Positions 51,855-59,489 of a stretch of DNA of 64,000 nucleotides are shown here, in pieces. Location: contig CAZVZG010000002.1 of assembly GCA_964630785.1 (NCBI GenBank), positions 146,348 through 210,347 of the forward strand, written 5' to 3'. Source of the stretch: JADLCX01 sp964630785 (GTDB lineage: Bacteria; Planctomycetota; Phycisphaerae; Phycisphaerales; UBA1924). Below the pieces are notes generated by a model. That model made no database searches. It was not told the origin of the DNA and saw only the letters and a program-made list of their open reading frames with translations. Within the stretch, counting starts at the first letter, position 1. Every line of letters starts with the position of its first letter. The position numbers were made by a program, and so were the translations under genes.

Positions 51855-53672
51855 TCACCCCAGGTGCCGCTGTTGTAGAGGCCAGTCATGGCTCTTCCCG
51901 GCGCGAACCAAATCGGTGAGTGACCTGCCGGCACCGAGCGTCCCCGAAAGCGCCCTCCCCAGGATGTCCGGTGACAACTGCGTCAGCGCCAGCAGCGAGT
52001 GCACCCACGAGTCGGCAACCCCGTAGGCCTTCGCGACCGATTCAAACGTCGCACCCGGACGCTCCAGCTCACGATGCCAGGCATAGGCCAGCCCAATCGC
52101 CTCCGCGATATGCCTCTTCGCGATGGGCTCGCCGCCGGGGTTGAGGAACACCAGGAGGTCCTTGCCATCCGGGCTGACTATCCGCCGGCGTCCATTGACC
52201 TGCTTGATGCGAATGGGTAGAACCAAGCGGACGCCGCCGCTGACTTCGACGATCCTGGGCTTGGAGGGACACGACGGCTCCACCGCCGCGCTGGCCCTGG
52301 GCGTCCGCGCGGCTTGCATGGCTTCGGCACATCGGGCGACGCCGAGTCGGTCGATTTGGACGCGAACTTCCTCCGGCGCGAGCACCACCGCGGTCACCAC
52401 ATCCCGCAGCTTCCGGTCCCGAAGTTCGGGCTCCAGCCCGCGCAGGTCAACGCCGTACTGCGCGTGGAGAAAATCCATCACCAATCCCCGCACCAGGTCG
52501 TCAATGAACGCCGCGGGCACGCGTTTGATGGGGCAGGAGGCAAAGCCGTGCTTCAGGCCCTTCTGGCTGACGTAGTAGCCGACACGGCGCTTCGGGACAT
52601 CCACACCCGTCCGCTTGGTCCCCGGCCGCACGGTGGCGCCGGGGCTCATGGCGTGGTCCTCGAAGGTCCGCAGCTTGCCCTTGAGCAGGTGTGTGTGCGT
52701 CCAGCGCTGCTGGCCGTCGCGCTCGATGATGGTCATCCTGGCCTTCACGCTGTCCCAGGTCGCCTGGTCGATGATCGGCTCGTGCTTGCCCGGGAAAACC
52801 TGGACGTTGCTCCGCGCCTGTAAGCCCGGCCCGGGCTTCCCGCTCCCCGGCGCATGGGTGATGTGGCCGGTATAGATAGGATTGGTGAGCACGCGGTACA
52901 GGAACGCCGCCGTGAGTGGGTTGCCGCCGTGACACTTGTTTCGGAAGCTGACCCAGCGCTTGGTCGTGTGGCCCTGTTTGTTGAGTCGCGCGGCCAGCTC
53001 GACGAGCGAACCCAGTTCCAGGTAGCCCGCGTAAATCGTCCGCACCAGCTTGGCCTCGGGCTCGACGATGCGGAGCACGCGGTCCCCCCCGTGCCCCCCG
53101 GGCAAGAACCAGGCATGCCCTGGGCCCGGCAGCCGGTAGCCCAAGGGCGGCTGCCCACCCACCCAGACCCCCTTGCGCTTGGTGGCCGCGATTTTGTCCC
53201 GGATCCGCTCGCCCGTGACTTCGCGTTCGAACTGCGCGAACGACAAGAGCATGTTCAGCGTCAGCCGGCCCATGCTGGTGGTGGTGTTGAACTGCTGGGT
53301 TACCGAGACAAAGCTGACGTGGTGCTCGTCGAAGGTCTGCATGAGCTTGGCGAAGTCCGCGAGCGACCTCGACAGCCGATCCACCTTGTACACCACCACC
53401 ACATCGACCTTCCCCCGCTGGATGTCACCCAGGAGCTTCTGCAGTCCCGGCCGGTCGGTGGTCCCGCCCGAGTAGCCGCCATCGTCATAGTGGTGGGGGA
53501 CCAGCGTCCAGCCCTGATGCTTCTGGCTTTTGATGTAGTCGCAGCCCGCCTCGCGCTGGGCATCCAGGGAGTTGAAGGCCATGTCCAGGCCCTCTTCGGA
53601 TGACTTGCGGGTGTACACCGCGCACCGGAGGAGCTTGCCGTGGCGGGGCTCTTGCTCGAACTCTCTGCTCAC
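51855..53672 (-). CDS. Large serine recombinase
   Basis: A 605-residue site-specific recombinase. The N-terminal resolvase domain starts 'LLRCAVYTRKSSEEGLDM' with the catalytic Ser in 'YTRKSS' and arginines in 'VYKVDRLSRS', then 'MLLSFAQFEREVTGERIRDKI' (shortened). The recombinase domain ('PPLGYRLP', 'NPIYTGHITH') follows and then a zinc-ribbon-type part is weak; the C-terminal 170 residues are less typical ('AIGLAYAWHRELERPGATF'). The GTG at 53672 overlaps the DUF2924 stop (GTGA). Likely the integrase of the element to the right; it stands at the element's left end. The attachment sites are not identified. Confidence 0.88.
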   Translation of the reverse strand: MSREFEQEPRHGKLLRCAVYTRKSSEEGLDMAFNSLDAQREAGCDYIKSQKHQGWTLVPHHYDDGGYSGGTTDRPGLQKLLGDIQRGKVDVVVVYKVDRLSRSLADFAKLMQTFDEHHVSFVSVTQQFNTTTSMGRLTLNMLLSFAQFEREVTGERIRDKIAATKRKGVWVGGQPPLGYRLPGPGHAWFLPGGHGGDRVLRIVEPEAKLVRTIYAGYLELGSLVELAARLNKQGHTTKRWVSFRNKCHGGNPLTAAFLYRVLTNPIYTGHITHAPGSGKPGPGLQARSNVQVFPGKHEPIIDQATWDSVKARMTIIERDGQQRWTHTHLLKGKLRTFEDHAMSPGATVRPGTKRTGVDVPKRRVGYYVSQKGLKHGFASCPIKRVPAAFIDDLVRGLVMDFLHAQYGVDLRGLEPELRDRKLRDVVTAVVLAPEEVRVQIDRLGVARCAEAMQAARTPRASAAVEPSCPSKPRIVEVSGGVRLVLPIRIKQVNGRRRIVSPDGKDLLVFLNPGGEPIAKRHIAEAIGLAYAWHRELERPGATFESVAKAYGVADSWVHSLLALTQLSPDILGRALSGTLGAGRSLTDLVRAGKSHDWPLQQRHLG

Positions 53673-54280
53673 GCCGCGCCCCCCTGGGACCGCCGTTTGG
53701 AAGCCAGCCCGAAGAACCGCGGGCCCGACCATCGTGTGCCGGTGATGATGCGGGCAACCTCGCTGAGGCTCTTGTACCGCTCGCCGCGGTACTCGAAGAC
53801 CTTGCCTCCGTCGAGGATGGTGACCTCGTGCGCGGTCCGGCTCCCCTCGGGCCAGGTCCGAATCAGTCGGGAGCCCTCGGGCACACGCGCCAAGTTCTTC
53901 TGCGCGGCGGAAGGGGCCGGCGGGCGGCGCAGGCGTCGGCGAAGCGGCTCATGGGCGTCCGTGTCTGATGGACGCTCTACAGGCAGACGCCGTTTCATGG
54001 CGGTCCGCACAGCGGCATCGAGCAATCGCTTGGTCTGGGCGTCCAGTCCGCCGTACAAGCGCTCCTGGTAGCGCCACGCCAGTTCGCGGATGAGGATGCG
54101 CCGCTGCGTCGGCATCCGAGCCCGGCCCATGTACACGGGCCAGAGCGCGCGGAGTTCGGCGATAGGCAGCCTCGGTAGCGCGACCAGGTCCAACGGGGGA
54201 GGGTGGGCCGAGCGGCGACCGTGACGGCTGGACGCCGAAACGGAGTCGGTGATTGCCTGTATCCTGTTGGTGGTGGCCAT
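53669..54280 (-). CDS. DUF2924 protein
   Basis: A 203-residue protein whose body matches DUF2924: 'LPIAELRALWPVYMGRARM', 'RILIRELAWRYQERLYGGL', 'GSRLIRTWPEGSR', 'VFEYRGERYKSLSEVARIITGTRWSGPRFFGL' (ends quoted). The family is nearly always beside large serine recombinases, and may help the recombinase, but its biochemical role is not established. ATG 54280 has AAAGGAGG ten bases upstream. Its stop overlaps the recombinase start, so the two are coupled. Confidence 0.88.
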   Translation of the reverse strand: MATTNRIQAITDSVSASSRHGRRSAHPPPLDLVALPRLPIAELRALWPVYMGRARMPTQRRILIRELAWRYQERLYGGLDAQTKRLLDAAVRTAMKRRLPVERPSDTDAHEPLRRRLRRPPAPSAAQKNLARVPEGSRLIRTWPEGSRTAHEVTILDGGKVFEYRGERYKSLSEVARIITGTRWSGPRFFGLASKRRSQGGAA

Positions 54281-54428
54281 GGAAGCTTGGCCTCCTTTGA
54301 GGGTGTGCCCACCCCCACCCCCGCCCGGGGGGGGACCCGGTCGGACATCGAGCCCGCCCGGGTTGCGGCGGAGGTGGGGCGGGGCCCGTGTGTGGATGTG
54401 GGGATGGGCCGCGTGTCTGGGTGTGAGT

Positions 54429-54902
54429 TCATCGGGCCTGCGCGGCGATGAACAGGCCACGGTCGGTCTTCTTGAAGCGGGACTGCTTGCCCTTGTCCTT
54501 GATCTCGCGTCCGATGGCCGCGGCCAGCGTGGCCCACGGGGTCTTGCCACCCGGCTTCCACCAGCCGTTCTCCATGGCGGTCTTGGTGATGTCGCGGATG
54601 CGCATGGGCTCCTGGGCTTCGGCAAGCACGCGCTGCGCGGCGTTGAGTCCCCCCCCGCCCCCTCCCGCGCCCGCGCGCTCACCCATAACCGAACTCCCGC
54701 GCTTGCGCAACTTGCCCGCGGCCTTGGTCGCGCGGCCACTCTCGGGCGGAGCGGCGGCCTCACCCACGGCGGGCGCTTCCGACTCGATCTTCTCGATCCG
54801 CTCGGCAATCTCGGCGCTGGCGGCTTTGCGGGACTTGTCCGTCTTGGGCTTGTTCGGACCCTTGCCGCCGGCGCGCACCGATGTCTTCTTCTTGCTGCTC
54901 AT
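54429..54902 (-). CDS. HARE-HTH (DUF3489-like) winged-helix protein
   Basis: A 157-residue protein. The first 85 residues are basic and Ala/Gly-rich, with a run of glycines. The C-terminal 70 residues ('LNAAQRVLAEAQEPMRIRDI', 'NGWWKPGGKTPWATLAAAIG' in part) form a HARE-HTH winged helix, the type found in restriction-enzyme-associated and chromatin proteins. Such proteins typically sit next to DUF2924 and a serine recombinase, as here. ATG 54902 has AAGGAG seven bases before. DNA binding is likely; partner sequence unknown. Confidence 0.8.
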   Translation of the reverse strand: MSSKKKTSVRAGGKGPNKPKTDKSRKAASAEIAERIEKIESEAPAVGEAAAPPESGRATKAAGKLRKRGSSVMGERAGAGGGGGGLNAAQRVLAEAQEPMRIRDITKTAMENGWWKPGGKTPWATLAAAIGREIKDKGKQSRFKKTDRGLFIAAQAR

Positions 54903-55000
54903 GCGTGACTCCTTGTTCTCGGGAACGGCCTCGGCGCCTCGCCTCGGCCAAGCGCGGTCGGTGATTCAGCGCGGTTCCCCGCGCCGCCGCGCACGAATCG

Positions 55001-55516
55001 TCATTCGTTGCACGCCTCCGGGAAGATGGTCTCGGCCAAGCCCGCGGCCAGCAGGTCCACCAGGCGTGCGGCCAGGGGTGTGGCGGGAGGGATGTCCCAG
55101 CCGCGGTCGAAGTTGGCGACGGTCACGTGGGTGCGCCTCTCTCGTAGCCAGAGCTTGCTGATGCGGCTTTGGCCCAGCTCGTACGACTCGCACTCGGCGT
55201 GCTCCGGGAACACCAGCGCTTCGAAGCCATGGCCGGCGATGGTGCCCGCGATCCATCGTCCGCCCCCCCGGCCCCCGCCCCAGCTCCTGCGGCCGATGTT
55301 GCGGGTGATCCGCAGTGTGGAGAGCAGGTCTTCCCCGTCGGCATCCGCACCCGTTGCCGAGTCGATCCGCGTCAGTTCCGCTCGCAGCGACTCCATCGCG
55401 GCTTGCTCGGCCTCGAAGTCGCGCCGCTCGGTGGCTTCGATGAGCTGCCGGGCCGCGTCCGCGAGCCCGGAACTCGGCATACTGGCGGTGGCGTGTTCTC
55501 CGGTATTCGTGCCCAT
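55001..55516 (-). CDS. Unknown protein of the recombinase cluster
   Basis: A 171-residue protein starting at ATG 55516 with GGAG eight bases upstream. The N-terminal half is helical ('LADAARQLIEATERRDFEAEQAAMESLRAEL' in part), the C-terminal half beta-rich ('GHGFEALVFPEHAECESYELGQSRISKLWLRE' in part, 'TVANFDRGWDIPPATPLA'). A glycine/arginine stretch separates them. No family recognised. Its place between DUF3489 and the phage genes on the same strand suggests it belongs to the element. Confidence 0.65.
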   Translation of the reverse strand: MGTNTGEHATASMPSSGLADAARQLIEATERRDFEAEQAAMESLRAELTRIDSATGADADGEDLLSTLRITRNIGRRSWGGGRGGGRWIAGTIAGHGFEALVFPEHAECESYELGQSRISKLWLRERRTHVTVANFDRGWDIPPATPLAARLVDLLAAGLAETIFPEACNE

Positions 55517-55958
55517 GGTCCGTCTCCATCGCGGGGCCGCTCCTCGGCCCCGCGTACCACACATGTGGCCATGGACATCGCGGACAGGCAAGGGCAATGC
55601 GCGAGGATTCGAGCGGAGTTCGTGGGGTTTCCGCGAGTCGGCCCGGTCGTTGCCCATGCTCGCCCAGGTCGGAATCAACCAGGAGGATGTTGGGCGAACT
55701 TCAGCCGCACCGGTCTTCCCTCGCCTGGTGCATGGCTAATCCTGGAATCTCTCCGAGATTCGCCTTGCTTGATGTCGAGGGTAATGGCCTCATGGGTCCG
55801 ACGCGGGCCGCAACGCCCGCGGGCTCCGGCGCTGGGCCGGGGCCGCGCCCTCACACTCAACGCCAGGAGAAGCCATGATGACCAAAGACCAATCAGAAGA
55901 CGCCGGTGCGTGCCGGCGCGAGAAGGACCACCACGCCCATCGGAAGGAGGAACGAGCC
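55517..55958. other. Gene-free interval
   Basis: A 442-base stretch between a leftward and a rightward gene. I see no coding frame with convincing composition, no tRNA and no strong hairpin; it probably holds promoters for the two divergent genes. Confidence 0.4.
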
Positions 55959-56255
55959 ATGGATAAGCCCATGACCCTCGGCGAACTGCTCGACGCCTTC
56001 AAGGGGCTCGACCGCGATACCCCGGTGCTGGTGGGCATCATCAACGGCCCCAGGTTCAACGCCGCCTACGCCGAGCCGCAGCCCTGCTCGGGGACGAAGG
56101 GGGGGGTGGGTGGGGTGAGGGAGATGGCCGCTTACCTCTGCTGCTACGAACAGCCCCGCCCGTGGGAATGGCCCATCCCGCCGAAGGTCAACGGGGACGG
56201 CACCGCCACTATCGAGTTCGACCCGAGCGCTCCCGAGCCGGAACCGTTCGGGTGA
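55959..56255 (+). CDS. Small unknown protein of the element
   Basis: A 98-residue acidic protein ('TLGELLDAFKGLDRDTPVLV', 'INGPRFNAAYAEPQPCSGTK', 'ATIEFDPSAPEPEPFG'), the only plus-strand gene of the right-hand element. ATG 55959 is preceded by AAGGAGG with eight bases between, better than the upstream in-frame ATG 55875. A glycine-rich insertion sits near the middle. No domain recognised; it looks like a small phage-type accessory protein. Confidence 0.6.
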   Translation: MDKPMTLGELLDAFKGLDRDTPVLVGIINGPRFNAAYAEPQPCSGTKGGVGGVREMAAYLCCYEQPRPWEWPIPPKVNGDGTATIEFDPSAPEPEPFG

Positions 56256-56369
56256 GCTGAGCATGCAACATCTGTCCTCCCTTGCACCCGGCCATTCGGC
56301 CGGGTTTTCTCTCGGCGGCACACTGCGGTTCCGGCGGCGATACACGAATGGGGCATGCAGCTTCAAGTG

Positions 56370-57140
56370 TCAGGGAATCGGCGGCGAGGGCTCGGCCATC
56401 CGCCGCCAGCGGTCCTTGACGCCATCGACGAACGCTTCCACGGCTTCGATGCTGGTCAACTCAATGAGCGGGACGATCTGCGGGGCCGTGGCCAGCCGCG
56501 TGCTGACCGCGACCTGGCTCGCCTTGCCGCTGGTCGCGTAGGCCTTGCCGCGCGTGGCCAGACGCCTGGAGACGTCCGTCTCGGAATGCACCTCAATCGA
56601 CCGGAGCATCCGGGTGAGGATGTGGTGCGCCATCTGGAATTGACCGTCCTTCGGGGGAGCCGAGCCCACCTTCCAATCGGTCAGCACCAGGGCCCGCAGG
56701 TGCGGACCGATGCCGGCCTCGCGCTGGCCGTGCAAGATCACACTGACCGCCAGGCACGGTTCCGACGCCCGGATGGTCGCCTTACCGCGCTTGCGGGTCA
56801 GGCGGCGGGTGCGATACATGACACCGACCTCACCGTTCTCATCCTCATCATCACCCTCGCCCTCATCCAGGTCCGCCGCCTCATCCAGCCCGGGTGAGAG
56901 CAGGAAGTGGTACTGGTCCCGGATCCGGCGGTCGAGGCGGTCGCTTCGGTCTCCGGGATCAACCGGAGTTCCGCCCAGGAACGTGAAGGGGGTCGGCTCC
57001 TCAAGCAGCCGGGTCAAGAGGGTCTCGTTGAGCCGGTCGATCTCGGCGTAGAGATGCTGGATCGCATCGATCGTTGTTCCCACGGCGCTGGCGAACGCGA
57101 CGGCCGGGCTATCCGTGGTCGTTGCTGATTCTGGGTTCAA
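56370..57140 (-). CDS. Unknown partner of the PD-(D/E)XK-like gene
   Basis: A 256-residue protein. The start is TTG 57140, because AGGAGG lies six bases upstream and it overlaps the upstream gene's stop (TTGA). Helical N-terminus ('TTIDAIQHLYAEIDRLNETLL'), an acidic middle ('LDEGEGDDEDENG') and a region rich in beta strands ('IGPHLRALVLTDWKVG', 'HILTRMLRSIEV'). The C-terminal 'FVDGVKDRWRRMA' ends the protein. No family recognised. Coupling to the nuclease-like gene and their phage-like surroundings suggest the pair work together. Confidence 0.66.
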   Translation of the reverse strand: MNPESATTTDSPAVAFASAVGTTIDAIQHLYAEIDRLNETLLTRLLEEPTPFTFLGGTPVDPGDRSDRLDRRIRDQYHFLLSPGLDEAADLDEGEGDDEDENGEVGVMYRTRRLTRKRGKATIRASEPCLAVSVILHGQREAGIGPHLRALVLTDWKVGSAPPKDGQFQMAHHILTRMLRSIEVHSETDVSRRLATRGKAYATSGKASQVAVSTRLATAPQIVPLIELTSIEAVEAFVDGVKDRWRRMAEPSPPIP

Positions 57141-58135
57141 GACCTGCCTCCTGATTCAGTTCGAGATGATGGTGGTGAGGGGGGAGGGGGGGGATGGGGG
57201 GGACGGACGACGAGCGGCACGGTGCGGACGAACGCCGCGGCGCGGGCCAATCGGCGCGCATCGGTGTCCGCGCGGAGAAGACTCCAGAGAGCTTGGTGTG
57301 CATCCCGACACGACCATTTGAAGAGCGGCGACACGACCGTGGCGGTGAGCCGCTGGCGGAAGCCGTCCCAACGCATCAAGTCGGCGCCGCGGACCAGCGT
57401 CAGTTCGTGCAGCGACTGCGCGGACCGAGCCACGGTCGGCGCATCGATGTGCGTGAACCCCACGAACCCCGCGAGGTCCTCGTACTCCAGGTACGCGGCC
57501 AGGTCGTTGGACCACCTCGGCGAAGAGCCCGACATGGCCGCGCGATGCAGGATCCTGTGCAGCGACTGCCAGGTGAGGATCCGGACATCCGCGCCGCTCG
57601 GCAGCAGGCTGCGGGATTCCTGGATCTGGCGCGAGGCTTTGGCCAGCCGACGGGCATCCACCAGGTAGAAGAGGCAGGGCCGCGCCTCATGCGCGGCGGC
57701 GCGCAGATCATCGGGGAGCCCGGGCGTATCGGATGCCCGTCGCAAGCTCTCCCACTGCCGGCCGATCTGGTCGAAGAGGCTGGCGCCCGCATCGGCATCG
57801 TCGGAATCGATGGTCGTTTCATCGTCGTCGCTGGCGAGGTCGTTGCGGCCGGACCGGACCTTGGCTTCGACGACCACCAGGTGCGCGCCGAGCGCGAGCA
57901 CGACATCCGGTTCGGCGTGGGCCATGCGGGGCCAGAACCAGCATCCGTGGAGCGGGCCGGCGAGGGGTTCTGAGGAAGCCGGATCCCGCTGAGCCGTGCT
58001 TAACCACGCGATGAGCGTCTCGGTCGCGCCCGCCAGCAGGAGCGTGCCGAACACGGTCGAGGTCACGACATCCTCGAGCCGTTTGGGCTCGGGGATGGCG
58101 GGATCGAGTTTGCGATGGAGGAGGGCGTGGAGCAC
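57137..58135 (-). CDS. PD-(D/E)XK-like nuclease, phage/defence type
   Basis: A 332-residue protein starting with GTG 58135. The centre shows a nuclease core: 'EPDVVLALGAHLVVVEAKVRSGRND' (ends quoted: Asp in 'EPDVVL', Glu-x-Lys in 'VVEAKV'). The C-terminal half is unrelated to known domains ('LLPSGADVRILTWQSLHRIL', 'FVGFTHIDAPTV'), with a Pro-rich tail. It overlaps the next gene by TTGA, forming a two-gene unit. DNA cutting or binding is plausible; the family cannot be named. Confidence 0.72.
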   Translation of the reverse strand: MLHALLHRKLDPAIPEPKRLEDVVTSTVFGTLLLAGATETLIAWLSTAQRDPASSEPLAGPLHGCWFWPRMAHAEPDVVLALGAHLVVVEAKVRSGRNDLASDDDETTIDSDDADAGASLFDQIGRQWESLRRASDTPGLPDDLRAAAHEARPCLFYLVDARRLAKASRQIQESRSLLPSGADVRILTWQSLHRILHRAAMSGSSPRWSNDLAAYLEYEDLAGFVGFTHIDAPTVARSAQSLHELTLVRGADLMRWDGFRQRLTATVVSPLFKWSCRDAHQALWSLLRADTDARRLARAAAFVRTVPLVVRPPHPPPPPSPPSSRTESGGRS

Positions 58136-58258
58136 GGTGGGGCCTGGTCGCGCCCGAGCGACGGTGCTTCATCGCCGTGAACCTGTATAGGTAGTTTGGC
58201 GGAGGGGTTGGACCTGACGTTCCCCCGCGCATGAAAAGGGGGACGCTGGACCAGACCG

Positions 58259-58388
58259 CCTCTAGAGCCCCCGCCAAGGGGCGCATGCAGCAGCACCTGG
58301 CCAGCGCCCCCTTGCGGGGGCGCGGCACAGACGCTGTCTGCATGATCTCAAGGGCCAGATCTGGCCCAGGTTGGCGGTGTTCTAGAGG
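58259..58388. repeat. Structured intergenic region with nested inverted repeats
   Basis: CCTCTAGA (58,259-58,266) and TCTAGAGG (58,381-58,388) bracket the block. Inside, 58,267-58,284 and 58,304-58,321 pair over 18 bases with one offset mismatch (GCCCCCGCC... against ...GCGGGGGC), and 58,352-58,367 is a perfect 16-base palindrome, GGGCCAGATCTGGCCC. It lies upstream of the leftward nuclease gene inside a 518-base interval with no gene. Confidence 0.6.
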
Positions 58389-58456
58389 ACAGCACCTGAC
58401 GCTCGCGCGTCATCGGGATGTCGCGTTCACCGCGGCAATCGCGGCGACCGCGTGGG

Positions 58457-58505
58457 GTTCTGGTCGACCTCCTTTGGGCAGAGTCCTGCCCAGCAGGGCC
58501 AGAAC
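58457..58505. repeat. Nested hairpin in the same gene-free interval
   Basis: Outer stem GTTCTGG (58,457-58,463) with CCAGAAC (58,499-58,505), inner stem GGGCAG (58,476-58,481) with CTGCCC (58,486-58,491) around AGTC. Possible structured RNA, attachment site or terminator; nothing selects between these. Confidence 0.45.
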
Positions 58506-58653
58506 GGCGGCGGCGACCACAAGGCCGCGCAGAGAGAACCCGCCGTACCGGCCCCGTATCCATGGCTGGCCACGCGGCCGGGTCAAATGACCGCGAAGTT
58601 CGGCCTCTCCGCCCGGGTCAATGTCCCACGGGGGGCGGGGGGGGGTCGTGCCC

Positions 58654-59400
58654 TCACCGCTTCAGCGCATATCTGATCGGGTTGGCCGCGCCGCGCTTGC
58701 GGAACTCGTCCGGCACGCGCTTGCCGAGATATTGGCGCTGAACATCCTCCGGCGCTTCGTGGCCGATGAAGCCGTACCGGCCCGGGAAGTCCTGGCGACC
58801 CGGGAAGTTCGCCGTCGTGGCTTCAAGCCACTGCTCGGGAACGAACACGCCCTTGATGATTCCCTGCACGGTCGCCAGGACCAGCTCGTAGCCCCGCGCC
58901 TTGGCAGGGCTGATCTTCCACGCCCAGTGGGTCGCTTCGTACAGCGACGAGTGGGCCAGCGAGCTTCGGTTCACGCTGATAAGGATCGCGCTGTGCCTGA
59001 ACACGGCCGGCTCCGCCGCGTACTCGCGGATGATCTCCAGCGCGTGCATCGCGCCGAACTCGCCGGACCGTACGCCGCCCGACTCGTTGGTTAGCCCTGG
59101 GTACGCGTCCATCAACGCCGATTCGACCTCGAAGGCGGTCGCGTCGTCCATACCGTGTCGGTGGATCACGTGCGCGACCTCGAACCCGGCCAGCCGGATC
59201 TGCCGGATCCGCTTCATCTTGTTGTCAAGGTCATCGCCCTCGACGCCCTGCTCGCCGCGGATGTGCGCAAACACCCGGTTGGCCTTGCCCTTGCCGATGT
59301 AGAACGTCTCCCCGTCGCGAGGGTCGATCAGGCGGTACACGTACGTCTTGAGCTTCGCGATGACTTCGGGAGGGAATACGTCGATGGAAGCAGGATCCAT
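58654..59400 (-). CDS. LEM-3-like GIY-YIG nuclease
   Basis: A 248-residue protein with a GIY-YIG fold of the LEM-3/ANKLE1-like type near the start: 'TYVYRLIDPRDGETFYIGKGK', then 'NRVFAH', with the later conserved Glu in 'EVESALMDAYPGLTNESGG'. The C-terminal half contains a second small domain ('WKISPAKARGYELVLATVQGI' in part) of unknown type. ATG 59400 has AGGA nine bases upstream. It follows the large terminase gene on the same strand, a position where phages often carry a free-standing endonuclease. Confidence 0.82.
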   Translation of the reverse strand: MDPASIDVFPPEVIAKLKTYVYRLIDPRDGETFYIGKGKANRVFAHIRGEQGVEGDDLDNKMKRIRQIRLAGFEVAHVIHRHGMDDATAFEVESALMDAYPGLTNESGGVRSGEFGAMHALEIIREYAAEPAVFRHSAILISVNRSSLAHSSLYEATHWAWKISPAKARGYELVLATVQGIIKGVFVPEQWLEATTANFPGRQDFPGRYGFIGHEAPEDVQRQYLGKRVPDEFRKRGAANPIRYALKR

Positions 59401-59489
59401 GACGGGAATCCTACCGAAGATCGATCCGAACACGGACACAGCTCGAGCCGGCCAGTCCGCGGCCGACAGCGACTCGAACTTCCAGCGCT

